Source: JAAYDI01 sp052034005 (GTDB lineage Bacteria; Planctomycetota; Planctomycetia; Pirellulales; Pirellulaceae). Taken from it: a DNA stretch of 64,000 nt. Below, one piece after another: positions 34,316 to 42,954 of this stretch. How positions within the stretch are numbered: the first letter of the stretch is position 1; each line of letters begins with the position of its first letter. The DNA lies in the NCBI GenBank assembly GCA_052034005.1, contig JBPOJB010000009.1, positions 186,001 through 250,000 on the forward strand, given 5' to 3'. Position numbers and translations under genes: made by a program. The notes beneath the pieces were generated by a model that was not told where the DNA came from, searched no databases, and saw only the letters and a list, made by a program, of their open reading frames with translations.

Positions 34316-37300
34316 TAACGGAAGTCCCGCGAGGCGACTCGGAACTGACCCAGCGCGCGTGAAAGATCCTCCAGCCGTTCCACGATCACGTGGCTGACCG
34401 ATTCTTTTGTCTCCAGCCGTCCGTGGGCGAGCCAGGCTGGAGAACGGCGTGCGACCTGGTAGTACCGTTCCCAGGTTGCCTGGTGCACGAGCAGGTTGGC
34501 GGTCCCGGTTTCATCCTCCAGCGTGACGAACGTCACGCCTTTAGCGGTGCTGGGGCGTTGCCGCAGGAGCACCAGCCCGGCGACGCACACCCGGCGCTGG
34601 TCCTGCAGGGTGCGGAGCTGCTCGGCGGGCACGACCTGCAACCGGTCCAGCGCGGGTCGATGGCCGGAGAGCGGATGTGCTTTGAGCGACAACCCGGCTG
34701 TCTGATAGTCCGCGCGCACTTCCTCCTGGAGGCTCAACGGCGGCAGATCCACCGGCGGTTCCGGTTCCGGCTCCAGGCCAGCCAGCAGCGGCAGGTGTTC
34801 GGGCGTGCGCGCCTGGGATAATGCCTCCCACATCGCCGTGCGGCGATCGCGCGCGAGCGATGCGAACACATCGGCCTGGGATAACCGCACGATCAGAGCG
34901 CGTCCGAGGCGGGTGCGATGCGCGAAGTCCGCCAGCGACCGGAAGGGCCCTTGTTGTTGCCGCGCGTGTGCAATCGTGTCCGCGGCCGAGCGTGGGATCC
35001 CTTTCAGCAGGCGGAAGCCGAGCCGCAGTGCCAGGGGCGAGTCTGCTGCGGCGGAGAGCGTGCGCGGGCGGGGCCGGTCGTGTGCAGACTGGTCCGGCAG
35101 ACGCTCGAGAGTGCAATCCCAATGGCTGGCGTTGACATCCACGCCCAGAACCGTAACGCCGTGTCGTTGAGCGTCACGGACCAACTGGGACGGGGCGTAG
35201 AACCCCATCGGTTGGCTGTTGATCAACGCCGCCGTGAACGCCGCTGGGAAGTGGTATTTCAACCAGGCCGATACGTAGACCAACAGAGCGAAGCTGGCCG
35301 CATGGGATTCGGGAAACCCGTATTCGCCGAACCCGCGGATCTGCCGGAACACCTGCTCCGCAAACTCTTCGGTCAGCCCCCGGGCGCGCATGCCGTCGCG
35401 CAGCTGGTTGCGGAACCGATCGATCACACCGGGCCGCCGCCACGCACCCATGGCCCGCCGCAACTGGTCCGCCTCGCCGGGCGTGAAGCCGGCCGCCACC
35501 ACGGCCAGCCGCATGGCCTGCTCCTGGAAGATCGGCACGCCGAGCGTCTTCTGGAGCACCTCGCGGATGGCGTCATTCGGGTAGGTCACCGGTTCCTGGC
35601 CCGCGCGGCGACGCAGGTACGGATGCACCATGTGGCCTTGGATCGGGCCCGGCCGCACAATGGCCACTTCAATCACCAGGTCGTAGAAACAGCGGGGCTT
35701 CAAGCGCGGCAACATGCTCATCTGCGCCCGGCTCTCGATCTGGAACACGCCCATCGTGTCGGCTCGACAGATCATGTCATAGACCTGCGCGTCTTCGGCC
35801 GGGACGCCGGCCAAGGTCAGCGCACGGCCGGTGTGCTGCCGGACCAGGTCAAAGCAACGGTGGATAGCTGTGAGCATGCCGAGCGCCAGGCAATCGACTT
35901 TGAGCAGCCCCAGCGCATCCAGATCGTCCTTGTCCCATTGGATCACGGTCCGGTCGGCCAGGGCGGCGTTTTCGATGGGCACCAGCTCGCAGAGCGGCCC
36001 GCGCGTGATCACCATGCCACCCACGTGCTGCGACATGTGGCGGGGAAATCCGATCAGTTCCTGGACCAGATGCACCAGCCGCCGCCCTGACTCGGATTCG
36101 GGATCCAACCCCACCTGGCGACAGCGGTCCGCCAGTTGCGGATCGTCCGCGTGCCCGTCCACCTGCTTGGCCAACGCGTCCACGCGGTCGCGCGACAGGC
36201 CAAGCGCGCGGCCCGCATCGCGGATGGCGGAGCGGGTCCGATAGGTGATCACCACGCCGGTCATCCCCGCTCGCTCGCGCCCGTATTTGCGGTACAGGTA
36301 CTGCAGAACCTCCTCGCGCCGCTCGTGTTCGAAATCCACGTCGATGTCCGGCGCTTCCTGGCGCTCCCGGCTGATAAACCGCTCGAACAAGACGTCCAAT
36401 TGGTCGGGGTCGACCGACGTGACGCCCAAGCAGAAGCAGACCGCCGAGTTGGCGGCCGAGCCGCGCCCCTGGCACAGGATGCGGCGGCGGCGAGCGAACT
36501 GGACCAGGTCCCAGACGGTGAGGAAGTAGGCCTCGTAGCGCAGCTCGCAGATCAAGGCCAGCTCGTGTTCGATCAGGCGGCGGACCTTGTCCGGCACGCC
36601 GCCGGGGTAGCGTTGGTGCGCGCCCTGCCAGGTGAGCCGCTGCAAGTACTCGAACGGCGTCTGGCCGGCCGGGGCCAGCTCCTCCGGGTACTCGTAGCGC
36701 AGCTCGTCGAGCGAGAACCGGCAGCGCGCGGCGATCTCCAGCGTGCGACGTAACGCGGCAGGCGCGCGGGCAAAGGTGACACGGAGTTCCTCCAGCGTGC
36801 GCAAATGGCGCTCGCCGTTCGGCGGCAACCGGTCGACCGCCTCGGTCACCGTCATCCCGTGACGGACGGCGGTCAGCAGGTCATGCAGCGGCTGGCGGCT
36901 GCGCGTGTGATAGAGCACGCTGCCGGACGCCACCAGCGGGATGCGGCTGCGCTGTGACAGCGCGAGAAGCTCGTCCAGTTGGCGCTGGTCGTCGGGGCCG
37001 CGATGGAGCGCGGCCAGCAGGTAGCCGCGGTCCGCGAACAGATCCCGGAACTGCCGCAGCAGGTCCCGCGCGGGGCGCGTCAGGGGCCGGCATGCGGGGC
37101 TGGACCCGGGCCGCGCGGCGTCGCGACCCGGCGGAAGCGGCGCGTCGCGCGCGGTCGTCACCAGGCCCGCCAGCAGCCCCTGCGCGTGCTGCGCCAGATC
37201 GTCGAACGTGAGTTCACATTCCCCCTTGGCGGCACGGCGCCGCCCGAGCGTGATCAGGCGGGCAAGCCGCCCGTAGGCGGCGCGGTCAGGAGCCCAGAGC

Positions 37301-37527
37301 ACGATGGGCGGCGTGTCCTGCAGCGTGAGTTCGGCGCCGATGATCAATGCCAGCGACTGCTCCCGAGCGGCCGTATGCGCGCGCACCACGCCGGCCAGCG
37401 TGTTGCGATCGGTCACTGCCAGCGCGGCGTATCCCACCGCGACCGCCCGCTCCACCAACTCGTGGGCGTGCGAGGCGCCTTCGAGGAAGGAGAAGTTGGT
37501 CTTGCAATGCAGTTCGGCATAGGTCAC
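34315..37527 (-). CDS. dnaE2: error-prone DNA polymerase DnaE2 (ImuC)
   Basis: A 1070-residue C-family polymerase: PHP domain at the start (YAELHCKTNFSFLEGASHAHEL), palm residues in PDIDVDFEHERREEV, FSRDxVDALAKQ-type fingers, and an OB-fold near the end (VCVAGLVLLRQRPSTAKG). Length and the EGASHAHEL start fit DnaE2 rather than replicative DnaE1. With ImuA and ImuB it does translesion synthesis after damage. Start is GTG 37527, three bases after the stop of the four-helix-bundle gene, which sits between it and imuB. Confidence 0.95.
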   Translation of the reverse strand: MTYAELHCKTNFSFLEGASHAHELVERAVAVGYAALAVTDRNTLAGVVRAHTAAREQSLALIIGAELTLQDTPPIVLWAPDRAAYGRLARLITLGRRRAAKGECELTFDDLAQHAQGLLAGLVTTARDAPLPPGRDAARPGSSPACRPLTRPARDLLRQFRDLFADRGYLLAALHRGPDDQRQLDELLALSQRSRIPLVASGSVLYHTRSRQPLHDLLTAVRHGMTVTEAVDRLPPNGERHLRTLEELRVTFARAPAALRRTLEIAARCRFSLDELRYEYPEELAPAGQTPFEYLQRLTWQGAHQRYPGGVPDKVRRLIEHELALICELRYEAYFLTVWDLVQFARRRRILCQGRGSAANSAVCFCLGVTSVDPDQLDVLFERFISRERQEAPDIDVDFEHERREEVLQYLYRKYGRERAGMTGVVITYRTRSAIRDAGRALGLSRDRVDALAKQVDGHADDPQLADRCRQVGLDPESESGRRLVHLVQELIGFPRHMSQHVGGMVITRGPLCELVPIENAALADRTVIQWDKDDLDALGLLKVDCLALGMLTAIHRCFDLVRQHTGRALTLAGVPAEDAQVYDMICRADTMGVFQIESRAQMSMLPRLKPRCFYDLVIEVAIVRPGPIQGHMVHPYLRRRAGQEPVTYPNDAIREVLQKTLGVPIFQEQAMRLAVVAAGFTPGEADQLRRAMGAWRRPGVIDRFRNQLRDGMRARGLTEEFAEQVFRQIRGFGEYGFPESHAASFALLVYVSAWLKYHFPAAFTAALINSQPMGFYAPSQLVRDAQRHGVTVLGVDVNASHWDCTLERLPDQSAHDRPRPRTLSAAADSPLALRLGFRLLKGIPRSAADTIAHARQQQGPFRSLADFAHRTRLGRALIVRLSQADVFASLARDRRTAMWEALSQARTPEHLPLLAGLEPEPEPPVDLPPLSLQEEVRADYQTAGLSLKAHPLSGHRPALDRLQVVPAEQLRTLQDQRRVCVAGLVLLRQRPSTAKGVTFVTLEDETGTANLLVHQATWERYYQVARRSPAWLAHGRLETKESVSHVIVERLEDLSRALGQFRVASRDFR

Positions 37528-37530
37528 GCG

Positions 37531-37893
37531 TCACGACTCCGTGGGCGGGCAGAGCGAACGCACGAAGGCCCGCAGCAGACGCCGGACGTCCGCCACATGC
37601 CGCGCAATGTCCGCAGATTGCTGCGCGGACCAGTACTGCAACCGCTCGGCGATCCACACCTGATGCTCCAGTTTCCGCAACGCGCGCTGGGCGCGCCGCA
37701 AGCCGCGGAGGAACGTCGAGGCGTGCCGGCTGTAATAGGCCGCAACGTGCAGCGGAATCGCGAGGGCCAGGCGGCGCAGCTGCCACGTCAATCCCAGATG
37801 TTCCGAACGCGGGAACAGGTTCGTGCTCCGATAGATCACTTCCGCCAGATCCATCGCACGCTGCCACAATGGCAAATCTCGATACGAACACAT
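37531..37893 (-). CDS. four-helix-bundle protein (S23 / 23S rRNA intervening-sequence family) inside the mutasome operon
   Basis: A 120-residue helical protein starting MCSYRDLPLWQRAMDLAEVIY, the classic opening of the four helix bundle (S23) family, with RSEHLGLTWQLRRLALAIPLHVAAYY-like second helix and LRGLRRAQRALRKLEHQV third helix. These small proteins occur inside rRNA intervening sequences and as stand-alone genes of unknown function. Here it is on the same strand, 102 bp after imuB and 3 bp before dnaE2, so it must be co-transcribed with the cassette. Start ATG 37893 gives the canonical N-terminus. Confidence 0.88.
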   Translation of the reverse strand: MCSYRDLPLWQRAMDLAEVIYRSTNLFPRSEHLGLTWQLRRLALAIPLHVAAYYSRHASTFLRGLRRAQRALRKLEHQVWIAERLQYWSAQQSADIARHVADVRRLLRAFVRSLCPPTES

Positions 37894-37995
37894 GATGACA
37901 ACCCTTGTGCGTGCCGCCTGCCGCAGCCCGGCGGCGGGACGCGCATGTCGACGCAGACCCGGCGACTCGCGACGGGCCGCCAAGGCTCCACCTCT

Positions 37996-39657
37996 TCAGC
38001 CGAACAGGCCGTGCAGGAACCACCGGCCGTCGTCAAGTTGCCGGAAGATCCAGAACCAGTGCCCGCCATCGGTCTCGACACGGTAATAATCGCGACGCAC
38101 CGATCGCCCACGCCACCAGCCGGTCTCGATCCGTTCAGGGCCCCAATAGCGCGTCACGCGATACGCGCGCTGGTACATGTGAAAGCGGATCGGCGGGCCG
38201 TCGGGGACGACCGCCACCACGGCCAAGGGGAGCGGTGGAGAACGCAGATGCAACGGGCGGGCCATCTGGTGACGACGCATCCGACGCGCCAACGCCGACC
38301 GGTCGCGGCGGCCCGCACGCGGCCACTGCGTGAGCGGCACATAGCCGTACGCGTGCTCGGGCTGCGCGTCCGCTTCCAACTGCGGACGCGCGACCGCGAC
38401 CGGCCCTAAACGGCTGCTCAAGCGGTCGATCAGCTGGGCCAGAGACCGGCGCGTGGGCCGGAGCGTCTCGGGGAACAGCTCCGGTTGCCGGACTCCTAAC
38501 GGGGCGGTGTGCACCGCCTCCACCTCCACCTGCTCGACCAGACCCGGCAACGCGAGCTGCTCCAGCTGCATCCGCACCAGTTGAACCAGGTGCGCGACGG
38601 CAGCAGTCGGTTGAAACAGGCTGACGCGCAGAGCACACGGCGTGCCGCGCCCCGCGCCGCCAGGCCCTGCGGAAGGCCCTTCCCAACGCCCGGCCGGCGC
38701 CGCACAGCGGAAACGACAGGTCAGTTCGAGAACTCCTTCGCTGCGCACCCTCAAGGGCCGGGCCACGCGGTCGATCAGTTGCGTCAGCAGACATATGAGT
38801 ACCGAGTGGCGGTCGGTAGGGTGCTCCAACGCCAGGCCGGCGTGAAAAACGGGCGGCGCCTGATGGGCACGCAGGACTTCGGGCGCCAGACCCCAGAGCT
38901 GGTCCCACCGTTGCAGCAGGCGATGGCCAAACCGCGCCGCCAGGCTCTCCCGCGGCAAATGCGCCAACTGCCCGATCCGCAACAGGCCCAGTTGCTCGAG
39001 CAGTGCCGCCGTGTCGTCAGGCAACCGTAACGCCCGAATCGGCAACGACTCCAATACCGCAGCGCTCTCGGCGGCCGGGACGACCAGGACCGTCGAGCAA
39101 GAACCGCGCTGCGGGCTCTGCCCGCGCTGCGACATCCCGTAGTGTGCGACAGCCCAGGCGGCGCCCGGCGTATCGGCCATGGCCACCCGGGCACAATAGC
39201 CGCGCTGCTCGAAGGCCTCTGCCACCTGATGCGCCATCGCCTGTTCGCCCCCGAAGTGCGAAGCCAGGCCGGTCGCGTCGAGCAACAGGTCCGCGGAGAG
39301 ACCACGGGAGTCCGCGCCGTCGGACGTCGACAGGTCGTGCGTGTCCAGGCTTATCCACGGACTGAAGCGCTCACACCACCGGGCCAACGCGGCCAGCGTC
39401 GCCGCGTCCGCCGCGGGATCGTGAGGCGCAAGATGTATCTGCCGGTACGCCTGCTCGTCCAAAGCGGCGGCCTCCGTCAACGACATCCCACGCCGCACGC
39501 CGAGCCGATGTGCGGCGAGAGAACAGGCCGCCACGCACTGCCCGCGACGTGTGTCGTGGGCATATAAGATAATCGCATGCCCTTTAAGCGGGGGCTGAGC
39601 GACGACCAGACGCTGAATAGGCCAACTCGGTAACCGGATGCAAAGGATACGCTTCAT
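37996..39657 (-). CDS. imuB: ImuB, catalytically inactive Y-family polymerase homologue
   Basis: The 553-residue protein opens with MKRILCIRLPSWPIQRLV, the ImuB hallmark. It follows the Y-family fold (palm to about 240, little finger after) but the catalytic acidic pair is missing: the usual SxDE position reads LLLDATG. The long C-terminal region contains RVTRYWGPERIETGWW and RDYYRVETDGGHWFWIFRQ, typical of ImuB. It bridges the beta clamp, ImuA and DnaE2. It overlaps the end of imuA by 74 bp in a different frame. Confidence 0.93.
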   Translation of the reverse strand: MKRILCIRLPSWPIQRLVVAQPPLKGHAIILYAHDTRRGQCVAACSLAAHRLGVRRGMSLTEAAALDEQAYRQIHLAPHDPAADAATLAALARWCERFSPWISLDTHDLSTSDGADSRGLSADLLLDATGLASHFGGEQAMAHQVAEAFEQRGYCARVAMADTPGAAWAVAHYGMSQRGQSPQRGSCSTVLVVPAAESAAVLESLPIRALRLPDDTAALLEQLGLLRIGQLAHLPRESLAARFGHRLLQRWDQLWGLAPEVLRAHQAPPVFHAGLALEHPTDRHSVLICLLTQLIDRVARPLRVRSEGVLELTCRFRCAAPAGRWEGPSAGPGGAGRGTPCALRVSLFQPTAAVAHLVQLVRMQLEQLALPGLVEQVEVEAVHTAPLGVRQPELFPETLRPTRRSLAQLIDRLSSRLGPVAVARPQLEADAQPEHAYGYVPLTQWPRAGRRDRSALARRMRRHQMARPLHLRSPPLPLAVVAVVPDGPPIRFHMYQRAYRVTRYWGPERIETGWWRGRSVRRDYYRVETDGGHWFWIFRQLDDGRWFLHGLFG

Positions 39658-40393
39658 GGAGACAACTCGCTGCCTGCACCTGGCCGGTCACAACATCAAT
39701 CTCCAACTCCACCGATCCGCCGCTGCGTGCCTGCCGACAACGCGTCAGCTCCACACGCAATCGCCGACCCGTCTGGGAATCCCCCGCAGCCGACGCGTGC
39801 GGGTGGACCCAGAACTGCAACGCGGCCCACGACGGTTGCTTCCGCGCTGTACTGCTACGCACCAACAGACCCACGCCGCCACCGCACTCGGCCGCCAACT
39901 GCAAACGACGGAACTGGCGCGGGTCCAAACGCTCCAGCGGCGACCACACCGCTGCGACCCCCGGACACCGCAGACATTGGTCCAAGGCCCAGAGCTGGTC
40001 CGGACCCTCAGGAGCCCGGATCACCAAGACCTCCTCCAACTCGATCCCCAATACGACTGCCGCCGGAGGATAGAACGACTGCCCCGGATCCAAAACAGCC
40101 AGCGCACCGCCCGACAAGGCCGCCTGCCGCGCCAAGGTCAACGCCCATAGCCCGGCACCACCCGCGCCCACGCCGACACCCGGACCCGCCTCCTCCAAAC
40201 ACTCGATCAATACGCCCCGCGGCAGACCGCCACCCGGCAAAAGACGGTCCAACGCCCTGCAACCCGTCGAAATCGGCGACTCATCCCGCGCCGGCCGCCG
40301 AGTTTCCCACCGCGCCAACTGCGCGCGCAAGGAACCCACAAGCGACGGGGTGGGCGAGCCCAACTGGGAAACTGACTTGCTCTTGCTCACCAC
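39584..40393 (-). CDS. imuA: ImuA, RecA-like mutasome protein
   Basis: The 269-residue protein has the RecA/SulA-like core: ISTGCRALDRLLPGGGLPRGVLIE (41-64 region, degenerate Walker A), then WALTLARQAALSGG and ECGGGVGLLVRSS. ImuA binds RecA and is needed for ImuB/DnaE2 mutagenesis. It is first in the operon, directly behind a strong promoter. Start is GTG at 40393 or 40390; GAGG lies 5-8 bases upstream. The predicted transcript leader is very short (about 8-10 nt). Confidence 0.85.
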   Translation of the reverse strand: MVSKSKSVSQLGSPTPSLVGSLRAQLARWETRRPARDESPISTGCRALDRLLPGGGLPRGVLIECLEEAGPGVGVGAGGAGLWALTLARQAALSGGALAVLDPGQSFYPPAAVVLGIELEEVLVIRAPEGPDQLWALDQCLRCPGVAAVWSPLERLDPRQFRRLQLAAECGGGVGLLVRSSTARKQPSWAALQFWVHPHASAAGDSQTGRRLRVELTRCRQARSGGSVELEIDVVTGQVQAASCLHEAYPLHPVTELAYSASGRRSAPA

Positions 40394-40405
40394 AGCACCT
40401 CGTGA

Positions 40406-40427
40406 TTAGTGTACATTTGTATCGTAA
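40406..40427 (-). promoter_or_regulatory. palindromic operator (SOS-box candidate) in the imuA promoter
   Basis: Plus-strand arms TTAGTGTACA and TGTATCGTAA flank a TT centre. The outer TTA/TAA and the inner TACA/TGTA match perfectly; the three bases between them do not. The site lies inside the promoter spacer and covers the -10. This is where a repressor such as LexA would act. The motif is not the Gram-positive or E. coli LexA box. Confidence 0.6.
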
Positions 40428-40436
40428 CGGCGTCAA
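40408..40436 (-). promoter_or_regulatory. promoter of the imuA-imuB-dnaE2 operon
   Basis: On the minus strand TTGACG (40436-40431) and TACACT (40413-40408) are separated by exactly 17 bases. Transcription should begin near 40401, almost at the ribosome site of imuA. It overlaps the palindrome at 40406-40427. Confidence 0.65.
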
Positions 40437-40601
40437 GCCGAAATGTTCGAAACTTTCGCGAGCCCGGTGGGTTTCATGCGCTAGGGTGAGCCGGCCGGCT
40501 CGAACCCGTAAACGCTCCCGTCCGATCGCCAGCATCGCTGGACAATCAACGCCGAACCGGGCGTCCAGCCCGTGTCTTGGACCCGCTCTGGAGGTATGCT
40601 C

Positions 40602-41180
40602 ATGACCACAACCGTCGCACGCCGGCTCGGGATCATCCGCGTCATGATGCTGGCCGGTCTGGTGATGACCCTGAATACGGCCGTCGTCGCAGCCCAAGAT
40701 TCCCCCGCTCCGACGCGCGATCCCGCGACGCAACAGAAAAAAGCCCACGATCCCCGACCGGGTCGACTCGAGCGCTGGCCCGGTGCGCAGCTGCCCGGTC
40801 CGGCCGCACGCGGTCGACCGGCTCCCGCTGTGGATGACCGGCTCACGGAGCTGGAAGCGAAACTGGACGCGCTGATCCACGAAGTCCGCCAGTTGCGGCG
40901 CGAGATCCAGCGTCAGCGCACGCACATGCAACTCGGATCACGCGGACCGCAGCCCGGTCCGTGGTCGCCGCCGTATGCTCAACACGGCGCCTTCCGTGCG
41001 CCGGGCGGTTGGCAGACTCCCTGGGGACCGCAATTCCAAGGTCCGCCGGCCGGGTTCGGTCCGCCGCCGTGGGCTGGCAAACGCACTGGTCCGCCCCCGC
41101 TGCGCGACCGCGCGGGCCAGAAGCCGGCACCTGATCGAGAGCGCGATGGCGATCGCGATCCTGAGCCCGATGCACGATAG
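40602..41180 (+). CDS. secreted or anchored coiled-coil, proline-rich protein
   Basis: A 192-residue protein of unknown family. An N-terminal hydrophobic signal (about 12-32, IIRVMMLAGLVMTLNTAVVA) ends before AAQD. Residues about 80-112 (VDDRLTELEAKLDALIHEVRQLRREIQRQ) form a short coiled coil, and the rest is rich in Pro, Gly and Arg (GPQFQGPPAGFGPPPW). TGGAGG lies 7 bases before ATG 40602. It is transcribed divergently from imuA. Confidence 0.7.
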   Translation: MTTTVARRLGIIRVMMLAGLVMTLNTAVVAAQDSPAPTRDPATQQKKAHDPRPGRLERWPGAQLPGPAARGRPAPAVDDRLTELEAKLDALIHEVRQLRREIQRQRTHMQLGSRGPQPGPWSPPYAQHGAFRAPGGWQTPWGPQFQGPPAGFGPPPWAGKRTGPPPLRDRAGQKPAPDRERDGDRDPEPDAR

Positions 41181-41210
41181 GCCGACCATGCCTGGCCGAC
41201 TGCTGACGTG

Positions 41211-42884
41211 CTACCGGTCGTAGTTGTCGGTCAGCGTGGCCAACAGGTCATCCACTTCGACGCCGCGCAGCTTGGCTTGTTCCCAGTGTCGCCGCGCCTC
41301 CGCCACATGCTGTGGTTGGCGGTTCTTGACCGTTGCGGCACAGGCGCCGAAAAGCACCATGTTCTGCGCGTCGTTCACATCCACGCCGGAACGCGCGATC
41401 GCCAGCGCGAGGCCGGCCGGCATCGTGGCCAGCGTGTACCGCTCGTTACGCCCCTGGTTGCGGATCGTGATGGAATCCCGGCCAGTCTCCACCACGATCA
41501 CGAGCCGGTCGGCCGACGCACCGATGGTCAGTTCCTGCGTGGCCTGCAGTCGCGGCATGGTCTTCGCCACGAGGCTCCAGAACTGCTCGGCACACTGCCC
41601 CAGGTGCCGCACACGTTGGACCATGGCCCGGTGCTCGACAGTCGTCGCAAGTCTCTCGGCTTGGCTCAGCAAACGGGCGGCGACCGGGAACTGACGCTCC
41701 GCCATCGCCAACTGGGCCTGCAGCAGAAGGCGTCCGAGCGCCGGGTCGGACGTGCGGCGGGAGACCGAATCCGGCTGTGAGCTGGCGACCGTCGGCGGAG
41801 GGTCGGAAACCCGGCTCGGCTGTGAGCTGGCGGCCGCCGGCGGAGGATCGGAAACCGGGCCCGGCTGTGAGCTGGCGACCGTCGGCGGAGGATCGGAGAC
41901 CGGGCTCGGCTGTGAGCTGGTGACCGCCGATGGAGGGTCGGAAACCGAGCCCGGCTGTGAGCTGGCGACCGTCGGCGGAGGGTCGGAAACCGGGCCCGGC
42001 TGTGAGCTGATCGCGGGCGGCGTCGGCAGGAGGTTGGGTACGGCCGGGCCGGCTGCGGCTGGCAGCTTGGTGTTCATCGGCGCGGTGGCGGGCGATGCCG
42101 CGGTGGGCTCCGGTTGGGTCGGCGCGGGCGTGCCGGGCGCGACCTGGGACGGTGTCGTGTTCGAAGCGTCGTCATGCAGCGCAATGGCCAGCAAGATGAC
42201 GGTGAGAACGACCACGATGCCAGCGATCAGCGCGGCGATGGGCAGGAGCGAGGAGGGCGGCGTGCGCGGCGGCGCGACGTGCGCGTTGACGGGTCCTGGG
42301 GGCACCGGTTCGCGCACGATGGATCCGCCCGTCGCATCCAGGCCGTCGTCGACCGCCGAGATATCCGCCTGGGTGTGCGTGTCACGTGGAGGCGGCACAG
42401 GCCGGGGCTTGAGCGGGACCGCAGGCGCGCCGGGAGCGTGATCCGGTGTTCGCGCCGTGCTCGGCGGCCCGTTCGGTGTGGATATCGCAGCGTCGCCGGC
42501 CTGCGGCTTGGGACCCATGCCTGGCGGATACAGGTTGGGGTCGAGGTTCACCGGCGCGATATGGGTGGGCACATCACGCGGGGCCGGCTGCTGGCTCGCC
42601 GACGCGCTTTGGCGGCGGAGGTTGGCATCGTAGGCCGCTTTGCGTGCGGGGTCTTGGAAGCAGACCTTGGCTTGTGCGAGCTCGTCGAGCAGTCGGGCCC
42701 AGGCGGCCGCCTGGGCGCCCGGCCGGAAACCGCGCACGCGTGCGAGGGCCTTATCGACGGCGGTGATCAGTCGGGCCTGATCGGGCTCGAAGGGCGCGGC
42801 GCCCACGAGCTGGTAGTAATCGGGGGCCTGCAGGTTGCTGTCGAGCCCCAGCCATTCGCGATACGGATTGAAGACCTCGTTCAC
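41211..42884 (-). CDS. planctomycete DnaJ-like membrane protein with tandem repeats
   Basis: A 557-residue protein. The N-terminus (FNPYREWLGLD, then DYYQLVGAAPFEPD and DPARKAAYDANL) resembles a degenerate J domain as found in planctomycete cytoplasmic sensors; HPD is missing. A Pro-rich region follows, one membrane helix (about 211-235, LLPIAALIAGIVVVLTVILL), about five and a half 15-residue repeats of the type SSQPGPVSDPPPTVA, and a helical C-terminal domain. Start is GTG 42884; no ATG fits the frame. Function unknown; it follows ppk with its own promoter. Confidence 0.75.
   Translation of the reverse strand: MNEVFNPYREWLGLDSNLQAPDYYQLVGAAPFEPDQARLITAVDKALARVRGFRPGAQAAAWARLLDELAQAKVCFQDPARKAAYDANLRRQSASASQQPAPRDVPTHIAPVNLDPNLYPPGMGPKPQAGDAAISTPNGPPSTARTPDHAPGAPAVPLKPRPVPPPRDTHTQADISAVDDGLDATGGSIVREPVPPGPVNAHVAPPRTPPSSLLPIAALIAGIVVVLTVILLAIALHDDASNTTPSQVAPGTPAPTQPEPTAASPATAPMNTKLPAAAGPAVPNLLPTPPAISSQPGPVSDPPPTVASSQPGSVSDPPSAVTSSQPSPVSDPPPTVASSQPGPVSDPPPAAASSQPSRVSDPPPTVASSQPDSVSRRTSDPALGRLLLQAQLAMAERQFPVAARLLSQAERLATTVEHRAMVQRVRHLGQCAEQFWSLVAKTMPRLQATQELTIGASADRLVIVVETGRDSITIRNQGRNERYTLATMPAGLALAIARSGVDVNDAQNMVLFGACAATVKNRQPQHVAEARRHWEQAKLRGVEVDDLLATLTDNYDR
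41761..42012. repeat. 45-bp tandem repeat inside the DnaJ-like gene
   Basis: Five full units (41761-41805, 41806-41850, 41851-41895, 41896-41940, 41941-41985) and a partial sixth, each beginning GAAACC and containing GGCTGTGAGCTGG. Units differ at only a few bases, keep frame, and encode a Pro/Ser spacer outside the membrane helix. Confidence 0.9.
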
Positions 42885-42925
42885 CGACCGGCCGCCTGTC
42901 GAGGACCTGGGGGACCATTGTCTCT

Positions 42926-42954
42926 ATGATAAGCGGGAACTGGTGGCCGCTCAA
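42926..42954 (-). promoter_or_regulatory. promoter of the DnaJ-like gene, overlapping the ppk stop
   Basis: Minus strand: TTGAGC (42954-42949), 17-base spacer, TATCAT (42931-42926). The -35 box contains the ppk stop codon. The start codon lies about 40 bases further on. Confidence 0.5.

Noticed and set aside
41761..42012. CRISPR-like array
   Set aside because: The repeats are contiguous, without spacers, in frame with a protein gene.
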